Positions 16,104-22,485 of a stretch of 64,000 bases of DNA are shown piece after piece. Source of the stretch: CAWDPQ01 sp049642465 (lineage in GTDB: Bacteria; Acidobacteriota; Vicinamibacteria; Vicinamibacterales; 2-12-FULL-66-21). The translations under genes were made by a program, and so were the position numbers. Each line of letters begins with the position of its first letter. The first letter of the stretch is position 1. The notes under the pieces were generated by a model. That model was given only the letters and a program-made list of their open reading frames with translations, had not been told where the DNA came from and did not search any database. The stretch is from contig JBAROV010000049.1 in assembly GCA_049642465.1 (NCBI GenBank), positions 1 through 64,000 of the forward strand, in the 5' to 3' direction.

Positions 16104-16976
16104 ATGCGCTCGTTTCTCCCCTCTTACGACTTACATCGACCTGCCAATCTCAACGATGCGTTGACACTCCTCGCGCAGGAGCCAGGGGTGTGGCGGCCAT
16201 TCGCCGGCGGGACCGATCTGATGGTGCTCCTCGAGTCGGGCATGCTGGCGCATCACAAGTTCATCAGCTTCTGGGGACTTCCGGAACTCCGAGGTATCGA
16301 GACGCGCCCAGACTCGCTGTCGCTTGGCGCGCTCACGACTTACACGGACGTGTTGAAGCATTCCGTTATCCGAGCGGAGTTTCCGCTGTTGTGCGAAGCG
16401 GCATCGCAAACCGGCGGCGTGGCCACGCAGAACCGGGGAACACTGGGGGGCAACATCGGAAACGCATCCCCGGCAGCCGATACTCCGCCTGCATTGATCG
16501 TGTACGACGCGGAGCTCGAACTGACGTCAGCCAGCGGCACTCGAAGAGTTCCCTACGATCGATTCCACACTGGATACAAGAGGTCACTTCTTGCTCCGGA
16601 GGAGATCATCGCCCGCATTCATTTGCCGCGGCGGCGCGGTTGGACGACGACTTACCGGAAAGTCGGCACTCGAAAGGCGCAGGCGATTGCAAAAATCTGT
16701 TTTGCGGCCGCGGCGCAGATGGACGGTTCCATCGTCCGGGATGTCCGGTTCGCATTTGGGAGCGTTGCGTCGACCGTTGTGCGCGCCACTGCGGCCGAGA
16801 GCGCGATGCGCGACAAGGAGGCCAGTGAGGGGGCCATCGCCGAAGCAGTCGACGCGCTCACTGCCGACATCACGCCGATCGATGACATCCGTTCGACAGC
16901 GCGATATCGGCAGTTTGTCTCACGTCAGCTGCTCGCGGGCTTTCTCTCTTCGCTCTCGGGAGACGAACGACGATAA
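16104..16976 (+). CDS. Xanthine dehydrogenase family, FAD-binding medium subunit
   Basis: The 290-residue subunit has the CO-dehydrogenase-type FAD domain: WRPFAGGTDLMVLLESG, then QNRGTLGGNIGNASPAADTPPAL, then the C-terminal domain (FAFGSVASTVVRATAAE). It passes electrons from the 2Fe-2S subunit to NAD or another acceptor. It completes a three-gene molybdenum hydroxylase unit, although the heptamer array separates it from the other two. No obvious ribosome binding site is visible because the repeat occupies that place. msrB follows 12 bases later. Confidence 0.92.
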   Translation: MRSFLPSYDLHRPANLNDALTLLAQEPGVWRPFAGGTDLMVLLESGMLAHHKFISFWGLPELRGIETRPDSLSLGALTTYTDVLKHSVIRAEFPLLCEAASQTGGVATQNRGTLGGNIGNASPAADTPPALIVYDAELELTSASGTRRVPYDRFHTGYKRSLLAPEEIIARIHLPRRRGWTTTYRKVGTRKAQAIAKICFAAAAQMDGSIVRDVRFAFGSVASTVVRATAAESAMRDKEASEGAIAEAVDALTADITPIDDIRSTARYRQFVSRQLLAGFLSSLSGDERR

Positions 16977-16988
16977 GATTGCCTTGAT

Positions 16989-17393
16989 ATGCAGAAAACC
17001 TACGCCGTCCAGAAAACGGAAGAAGAGTGGCGAAAGATTCTTACGCCGGAGCAGTATCAGGTGCTGCGGGGACATGGCACCGAGCGGCCAGGCTCGTGCG
17101 CGTTGCTGGTCGAGCACCGGCCCGGCGTCTTCAAGTGCGCAGGCTGCGGTCAGCCGCTCTTCGTTTCGGATCGAAAGTTCGAGAGCGGGACGGGGTGGCC
17201 GAGCTTTTTTGCTCCGCTGGAAGGCGCGATCGACACGTCAACCGATCGAAGCTTCTTCATGACGCGGACGGAAGTGCACTGCAACCGATGCGGCGGGCAT
17301 CTGGGCCATGTCTTCCCTGACGGTCCGCCGCCAACCGGTCAGCGTTACTGCATCAATGGTGTGGCGCTCACGTTCGAGCCCAGGACCGAGTAG
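16989..17393 (+). CDS. msrB: Peptide-methionine (R)-S-oxide reductase MsrB
   Basis: This 134-residue SelR-domain protein contains both zinc CxxC pairs (C50/C53 and C98/C101). Other motifs are SGTGWPSFFAP, TEVHCNRCGGHLGHVFPDGP and the catalytic Cys121 in RYCINGVALTF. It reduces the R epimer of methionine sulfoxide in proteins. No signal peptide is present, so it is cytoplasmic. It lies 12 bases after the hydroxylase FAD subunit, suggesting read-through. The partner msrA lies about 3 kb away, across the zinc-ribbon/SPFH module. Confidence 0.96.
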   Translation: MQKTYAVQKTEEEWRKILTPEQYQVLRGHGTERPGSCALLVEHRPGVFKCAGCGQPLFVSDRKFESGTGWPSFFAPLEGAIDTSTDRSFFMTRTEVHCNRCGGHLGHVFPDGPPPTGQRYCINGVALTFEPRTE

Positions 17394-17432
17394 TCTCTGG
17401 TCTTAGACCAGCGACTAGCGACCAGCGACTAA
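17391..17432. repeat. Heptamer repeat with hairpin between convergent genes (possible bidirectional terminator)
   Basis: Starting at the msrB stop codon are TAGTCTC, TGGTCTT, AGACCAG, CGACTAG, CGACCAG and CGACTAA. The two halves are inverted copies, so the centre folds as CTGGTC-TTA-GACCAG with a nearly perfect outer stem. It fills the whole gap between two convergent genes. No T-tract is seen, so a terminator role is inferred from place and fold only. Confidence 0.6.
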
Positions 17433-17433
17433 G

Positions 17434-18147
17434 TTACTCCTTGGGGCCGATGTCCAGTTGTGTAATGAAATGCAGAAAGGAATGATCGTTCCAGCCTGAC
17501 CCGCTGGTATTCATGGCGTCACGCGCACGAACGCGCCATTCGAGCGCCTGAAGTTTCTGTTGCTCCTGCCGCAACTCGTCGAGCTGGTGCTGGCGCGCCC
17601 GCTCCATACCCCCACCTCGGATGAACGTCACGATTTGATGGAGTTCGCCGGTGTCCAGATAGGTCCCGTGACCCCGGCAGACGTCCACGATCGTTCCTGA
17701 GAGCCGGCCGAAATTCACCCGGTTCATCATCTTTCCGCAATGGAGACACCGACGGTACTTGACTGCGGTCTTCGCGACCTCTCCTCGGCCGGCATAACGG
17801 TGCAGCACGGCTGCCTGGGCCTCCCCGTCTGCGCAAAGTGCCTCGAAGGCCTTCGCGTCGAGCCACGCGCCGTCGCACTTCGCGCATTCGACAAGCGTCG
17901 TTTTGCCGACATCGACCTTCCGCAGGTCCCCGCCGCAACCGGGACATCTGGCGGTCGCATCGCCAGCCTCCTGACGCGAGCGCGGCGCCCCGCATTGTGG
18001 ACAGTAGACCGAGCCGTCGAACATCAATGCGAAGCACGATGGACAGGAGACCGTCGCGAGCCGTGCCTGGCAGTACGGGCAGCGGCCAGCATCGGGGTCC
18101 GCTGCGGCGCCGCAGTTCGGACAATGTAATCCGCGGGCGTCAGGCAT
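17434..18147 (-). CDS. Multi-zinc-ribbon protein with TFIIB-type zinc finger
   Basis: The 237-residue protein starts with two double-Cys ribbons (HCPNCGAAADPDAGRCPYC and SCPSCFALMFDGSVYCPQCG). Two further ones follow: CPGCGGDLRKVDVG with ECAKCDGAWLDAKAF, and RCLHCGKMMNRVNFG. The ECAKCDGAWLD type is the bacterial zf-TFIIB signature. The C-terminal third is a charged helix (RARQHQLDELRQEQQKLQALEW). It diverges from the SPFH gene, and with it and the ribbon protein at 19339 resembles the Bacillus ydjG/ydjI type of gene set. A membrane-stress role is inferred from that context. Confidence 0.75.
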   Translation of the reverse strand: MPDARGLHCPNCGAAADPDAGRCPYCQARLATVSCPSCFALMFDGSVYCPQCGAPRSRQEAGDATARCPGCGGDLRKVDVGKTTLVECAKCDGAWLDAKAFEALCADGEAQAAVLHRYAGRGEVAKTAVKYRRCLHCGKMMNRVNFGRLSGTIVDVCRGHGTYLDTGELHQIVTFIRGGGMERARQHQLDELRQEQQKLQALEWRVRARDAMNTSGSGWNDHSFLHFITQLDIGPKE

Positions 18148-18209
18148 GAGGTTTGGAGATTAGAATAGCGGACTTCGGAGCAAGGATTAACAGGAAAGGC
18201 AGCCACAGA

Positions 18210-19259
18210 ATGGGAATCATGGATTTCATCAAGGGCGAACTGATCGAGATCATCGAGTGGACCGATGATTCGAGAGATACGCTCTCCTATCGCTTTCCAG
18301 ACGAGGACAAGGCCATCAAGAACGGCGCGCAGCTCATCGTTCGCGAGTCGCAGCGCGTTCAGTTTGTCTATGTGGGCGAATTCGGAGACACCTTCGGTCC
18401 CGGCAAGCACACCTTGACGACCGACAACATTCCGATCCTCACGCGCCTGAAATCCTGGAAGTACGGTTTCAACTCTCCTTTCAAAGCTGACGTTTACTAC
18501 CTGAACACGCGCCTCTTCACCGGCAACAAGTGGGGAACAGCCAATCCCGTGATGATGCGCGACAACGATCTCGGCATCGTCCGCGTGCGTGCCTTCGGCA
18601 CCTACGACTTCAAGATCACCGAGCCGAAACTGTTCCTCAAGGAAGTGGCCGGATCGGACCACAACTTTCGCCTCGACGAGTTCTCCGACACGATGCGCTC
18701 ACGAATCGTCAGCGTGTTTGGCGACGCGCTCGCGTCGGCGTCAATTCCGGTATTTGACGTCGCCAGTCGCTACACCGAGCTTGGCGAGGCGTTGCTCCCC
18801 CTCATCAATCCGGTGGTGGCCGCGAAATACGGGATCGAGATTGCGAGTTTCATCGTGGAGAACGTGTCGGTCCCGCCTGAAGTCGAGCAGGCCGTGGATA
18901 AACGTTCGAGCATGGCCGCAATCGGAAACTTGAATGACTACGTGAAGTTCCAGATGGCACAGGGCATGGAAAAGGGGGGCAGCTCCGGCGGCATGGCCAC
19001 CGAGCTTGCTGTTGGCTTGTCAATCGCGCAGCAAATCATGCAGCAGCAGGGTGGCGTTACCGGTGCAACCGCTGCCAAACCGATTGCAGAGAGTTCGCTC
19101 GGCCTCGATCTGCTGTCACCCGCGGACGCGGCCAAGGCGCTTGGTGTCGCCGAGGCGGACGTCATCGCCGTGATCGAGAGCGGTGAGCTGGCGGCCAAGA
19201 AAATTGGATCCTCATATCGAATCAAACGCAGCGCACTGAACGAATACTTGGCGAAATGA
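18210..19259 (+). CDS. SPFH-domain protein (YdjI/virion-core-like) with C-terminal helix-turn-helix
   Basis: I start the gene at 18210 because AGGAAAGG (18192-18199) precedes MGIMDFIKGELIEIIEW, the usual opening of this family. The 349-residue product has an SPFH core (about 30-230) typical of YdjI proteins, with segments RESQRVQFVYVGEFGDTFGPG, FFTGNKWGT-like strands and YGIEIASFIVENVSVPPEVEQAVDKR. A Gly/Met/Gln-rich linker follows. The last ~48 residues (from LLSPADAAKALGVAEADV to YRIKRSALNEYLAK) read as an excisionase/MerR-type helix-turn-helix. YdjI relatives act with zinc-ribbon partners at the membrane; here those are the adjacent genes. Confidence 0.8.
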   Translation: MGIMDFIKGELIEIIEWTDDSRDTLSYRFPDEDKAIKNGAQLIVRESQRVQFVYVGEFGDTFGPGKHTLTTDNIPILTRLKSWKYGFNSPFKADVYYLNTRLFTGNKWGTANPVMMRDNDLGIVRVRAFGTYDFKITEPKLFLKEVAGSDHNFRLDEFSDTMRSRIVSVFGDALASASIPVFDVASRYTELGEALLPLINPVVAAKYGIEIASFIVENVSVPPEVEQAVDKRSSMAAIGNLNDYVKFQMAQGMEKGGSSGGMATELAVGLSIAQQIMQQQGGVTGATAAKPIAESSLGLDLLSPADAAKALGVAEADVIAVIESGELAAKKIGSSYRIKRSALNEYLAK

Positions 19260-19261
19260 GT

Positions 19262-19324
19262 GAGTCGCTGGTCGCTGGTCGCTAGTCGCTAGTCGGTAGT
19301 CTCTGGTCTAAGACCAAAGACCGA
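19262..19324. repeat. Nine TAGTCGC-family heptamers with a terminal hairpin
   Basis: Nine consecutive heptamers run from GAGTCGC through TGGTCGC, TAGTCGC and TAGTCGG to TAGTCTC, TGGTCTA, AGACCAA and AGACCGA. The segment TGGTCTAAGACCA near the end is a perfect inverted repeat, like the one at 17397-17411. The array starts two bases after the SPFH stop. Confidence 0.9.
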
Positions 19325-19338
19325 CGCTCTCTGCCCAC

Positions 19339-20427
19339 ATGGCCGACGTCACCGCCCTCCAAAAGTACCCGTGCGCGGCATGCGGCGCGCAGGCGGCGTG
19401 GAATCCTGCCCGCCAGCTCCTCGTCTGCTCGTTCTGTGGGACTTCAGCTCCCTTTGAGATCAAAGCGGACGGGACGATCGTCGAGCACGATCTCGCGAAA
19501 GCCCTTCGTGAGACGCCCGAAGCCGACCGCGGTTGGCTGACGGCCAAACGAACCGTCAGGTGCCAGAGCTGTCAGGCGGTCTCGGTTTTCGATCCTGAAC
19601 GTGTCGGGCAGAACTGTGACTTTTGCGGATCGCCGGCCCTCGTGGACTATCAGGAAATAAAGGCGCCCATCCGGCCGCAGAGTCTGTTGCCCTTCAAAGT
19701 CACCGAGGGCCAGGTGCGCGAGCAGATTCGACGGTGGTATGCGAGCAAGTGGTTGGCGCCAAACAGTCTGAAGCGGATGGCGCTCGTCGATCGTGTCCAC
19801 GGCGTCTACATCCCCTATTGGACCTTCGACGCCCATGTCATGTGCCCCTGGCAGGCAGACGCCGGTCACTACTACTACACGACGGAAACGTATCGCGACA
19901 ACCAGGGACGCAGCCAGACACGTCAGGTCCGGCACGTGCGATGGGAACCTGCATCGGGCGAGGTCCGACACTTTTTCGACGATGAGCCGGTGCCGGGGAC
20001 GAGAGGGGTGTCGCACAATCTGCTTGCGCAGGTGCTCCCTTTCCCGACGGCCGAGCTGGTCCCTTACGAGACCGCATTTCTCTCAGGTTTCGTCGTGGAG
20101 CAGTATCAACTCGTGCTCCTCGAGGCTTCGCAGCAATCCGAAGCCTCGATGACCAAACAGCTCTACGAGATGTGCGCCGCGGAGGTACCCGGGGACACCT
20201 ATCGCAACCTGAACATCCAGCCTGTCTTCAGTGCCAGAACGTTCAAGCACATCCTCGTTCCCGTCTGGCTGCTTAGCTATACCTACGGGAACCGACCCTG
20301 GCAGGTTGTAGTCAATGGTTATACGGGGAGGATGGCGGGGGACTACCCGAAGAGTCCCTGGAAGATTGCCCTTCTCGTTCTACTCGCCCTAATCGTACTG
20401 TTGATCATCGTGATGTCGCAGGAGTAA
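19339..20427 (+). CDS. Zinc-ribbon protein with C-terminal membrane anchor
   Basis: The 362-residue protein begins with two zinc ribbons (YPCAACGAQAAWNP with LVCSFCGTSAPF; VRCQSCQAVSVFDP with NCDFCGSPAL). A large domain follows, recognisable as the companion of SPFH/YdjI proteins (LLPFKVTEGQVREQIRRWYASKW, VYIPYWTFDAHV). One C-terminal membrane helix (IALLVLLALIVLLIIVMSQ) ends it. The bulk should be cytoplasmic, tail-anchored to the inner membrane. It follows the SPFH gene on the same strand; msrA starts six bases after it. Confidence 0.8.
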   Translation: MADVTALQKYPCAACGAQAAWNPARQLLVCSFCGTSAPFEIKADGTIVEHDLAKALRETPEADRGWLTAKRTVRCQSCQAVSVFDPERVGQNCDFCGSPALVDYQEIKAPIRPQSLLPFKVTEGQVREQIRRWYASKWLAPNSLKRMALVDRVHGVYIPYWTFDAHVMCPWQADAGHYYYTTETYRDNQGRSQTRQVRHVRWEPASGEVRHFFDDEPVPGTRGVSHNLLAQVLPFPTAELVPYETAFLSGFVVEQYQLVLLEASQQSEASMTKQLYEMCAAEVPGDTYRNLNIQPVFSARTFKHILVPVWLLSYTYGNRPWQVVVNGYTGRMAGDYPKSPWKIALLVLLALIVLLIIVMSQE

Positions 20428-20433
20428 CCACGT

Positions 20434-21078
20434 ATGTTTTTCGATAAACGACGGATGCCGCTGCCAGACGAGGCGTTGCCGGGACGGTCGGATGAGATGC
20501 CGGTCCCCGAGACGCACTTTGTGAACGGGGAGCGCATCAAGGCACCGTTTCCCCTTGGTCTCGAGCGCGCCCTCTTCGGCATGGGGTGTTTCTGGGGGGC
20601 GGAGAAGAAATTCTGGCAGCTCCCGGGCGTGTATTCGACGGCGGTTGGCTACGCGGCCGGCTTCACGCCAAATCCGACCTACCGCGAAGTTTGCAGCGGG
20701 ATGACCGGCCACAACGAAGTCGTCCTCGTTGTCTACGATCCGCGTCAGGTTTCATACGACACGCTGCTGAAGACGTTCTGGGAGAACCACGATCCCACGC
20801 AGGGCATGCGACAAGGTAACGACGCCGGCACGCAGTATCGGTCAGGCATTTACTTCTACACCGACGCACAGCGGGACGCTGCCGAGCGGTCGCGCGAGCT
20901 GTATCAGGAACGGTTACGAGCCGGCGGTTATGGCCGCATCACCACTGAGATCATTGCTGCCCCGGCGTTCTACTACGCAGAGGATTACCACCAGCAATAT
21001 CTGGCGAAGAATCCGGACGGGTACTGTGGATTAGGCGGTACCGGCGTCCGCTGCCCGGTAGGAGTAGAAGTGCACTAG
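20434..21078 (+). CDS. msrA: Peptide-methionine (S)-S-oxide reductase MsrA
   Basis: The 214-residue protein has the catalytic motif GMGCFWGAEKKF (Cys52), then GYAAGFTPNPTYREVCSG, GHNEVVLVVYDP, TQYRSGIYFY, and YAEDYHQQYLAKNPDGYCG. Cys residues near the C-terminus could serve as resolving residues. It repairs the S epimer of methionine sulfoxide. An N-terminal extension of about 45 residues without a signal peptide is common in this subgroup. It is tightly spaced (six bases) behind the zinc-ribbon gene. Confidence 0.96.
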   Translation: MFFDKRRMPLPDEALPGRSDEMPVPETHFVNGERIKAPFPLGLERALFGMGCFWGAEKKFWQLPGVYSTAVGYAAGFTPNPTYREVCSGMTGHNEVVLVVYDPRQVSYDTLLKTFWENHDPTQGMRQGNDAGTQYRSGIYFYTDAQRDAAERSRELYQERLRAGGYGRITTEIIAAPAFYYAEDYHQQYLAKNPDGYCGLGGTGVRCPVGVEVH

Positions 21079-21106
21079 CTGGAAGCTGCCTTACAATGTC
21101 CCCCGA

Positions 21107-21550
21107 ATGGAGTGGTGGCACTGGCTCGCGCTGGGGCTCATTCTCGTCGCACTCGAGATGGCGGCCTCGGGCGGCTTTTACGTGATCTTCTTCGGCATCG
21201 CGGCCCTTGTCATCGGCACGCTCCACCTGTTCAACCTGTCCGGACCGATCTGGTTTCAGTTCCTCCTCTTTGCGCTCATCGCGATTGTTTCTTTGCTGGT
21301 GTTTCGTAACCCGCTGCTCCGCATCCTGAAGCTTGATGGAACGGGGGAGGACGTGGACTCGATGGTCGGAGAAACGGCGGTTCCGCTCGAAGACATCGCG
21401 CCAGGGGCCGTCGGCCGGGCGGAGTTGCGCGGCAGCGCCTGGTCGGCGCGTAACAGTAGCAGCGGTGTGCTGGTCCGCGGCCAGCGGTGCCGCGTCGTCC
21501 GCGTTGATCGCTTGATGATCTTTCTGGAACCGGAAGGAGCGCGTCCATGA
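21107..21550 (+). CDS. NfeD-family membrane protein
   Basis: The 147-residue product has the short NfeD layout: several hydrophobic helices (WLALGLILVALEMAASGGFYVIFFGIAALVIG, WFQFLLFALIAIVSLLVF), then a soluble OB-fold domain (MVGETAVPLEDIAPGAVGRAELRG, with GQRCRVVRVDRLMIFLEPEG). NfeD proteins accompany slipins and are thought to help assemble them in the inner membrane. The stop overlaps the slipin start by four bases (ATGA). Confidence 0.9.
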   Translation: MEWWHWLALGLILVALEMAASGGFYVIFFGIAALVIGTLHLFNLSGPIWFQFLLFALIAIVSLLVFRNPLLRILKLDGTGEDVDSMVGETAVPLEDIAPGAVGRAELRGSAWSARNSSSGVLVRGQRCRVVRVDRLMIFLEPEGARP

Positions 21551-22485
21551 CCGGAGGGCTGATCCTCGCGTTCATTTTTGCCGTCCTCGTGCTGATCGTC
21601 ATCGCCCGCACGGCTATCGTCGTTCCCCAGCAGAGCGCCTATGTGGTCGAACGGCTCGGACGCTATCACGCGACGCTTGGCGCGGGCTTTCACATCCTGC
21701 TTCCGTTTGTGGACACGATCCGCTACCGCCATTCGTTGAAGGAAATGGCCGTTGATATCCCTGCGCAGGTGTGCATTACGCGCGACAACGTGCAGGTTGG
21801 TGTGGACGGCGTGCTCTATCTGAAGGTGCTCAACCCGGAGCGGGCGTCGTACGGGATTTCGGACTTCATGTTTGCCATCAGCCAGCTCGCGCAGACCACA
21901 CTGCGAAGCGAGGTGGGGAAGATCGATCTGGACAAGACATTCGAGGAGCGGACGAACATCAACACGGCGGTTGTCAGCGAACTGGACAAGGCGTCCGAGG
22001 CGTGGGGCGTGAAAGTGCTCCGCTACGAAATCAAGAACATCACACCGCCGCACGATGTGCTGGCCGCGATGGAAAAACAGATGCGGGCCGAGCGTGAGAA
22101 GCGTGCGGTGATCCTGACGTCCGAAGGCACACGCGACGCCGCGATCAACACCGCGGATGGGGTCAAGCAGGAAGTCATCAAGGCGTCAGAGGCGCGGAAA
22201 CAGCAGCAGATCAACGAGGCGGAAGGCCAGGCGGCAGCGATTATGGCCGTTGCCACCGCCACCGCTGAAGGGATCAGGCGTGTGGCAGAAGCGATCAAGT
22301 TGCCGGGCGGCTACGAGGCCGTGCAGTTACGTGTCGCCGAGCAATATATCGGACAGTTCGGCGAGTTGGCGAAGGAGAGCAACACGCTCGTTCTGCCCGC
22401 GAACGTCGCGGACGTTGGCTCGATGATCGCGCTCGCGATGCAGGCGATCCGAACGGGACAACCGGAAGCGCCGAGAGCGCGCTGA
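21547..22485 (+). CDS. SPFH/slipin (stomatin-like, QmcA type) membrane protein
   Basis: The 312-residue protein has one N-terminal membrane segment (LILAFIFAVLVLIVIARTAIVV), the SPFH domain (VPQQSAYVVERLGRYHATLGAGFHILLPF and following), a coiled coil (about 170-225, rich in Ala/Glu/Lys/Arg) and a hydrophobic tail. With the overlapping NfeD gene it forms the classic operon, predicted to organise membrane microdomains and support membrane protein quality control. Its TGA stop directly touches the stop codon of the convergent VPS10 gene. Confidence 0.92.
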   Translation: MTGGLILAFIFAVLVLIVIARTAIVVPQQSAYVVERLGRYHATLGAGFHILLPFVDTIRYRHSLKEMAVDIPAQVCITRDNVQVGVDGVLYLKVLNPERASYGISDFMFAISQLAQTTLRSEVGKIDLDKTFEERTNINTAVVSELDKASEAWGVKVLRYEIKNITPPHDVLAAMEKQMRAEREKRAVILTSEGTRDAAINTADGVKQEVIKASEARKQQQINEAEGQAAAIMAVATATAEGIRRVAEAIKLPGGYEAVQLRVAEQYIGQFGELAKESNTLVLPANVADVGSMIALAMQAIRTGQPEAPRAR

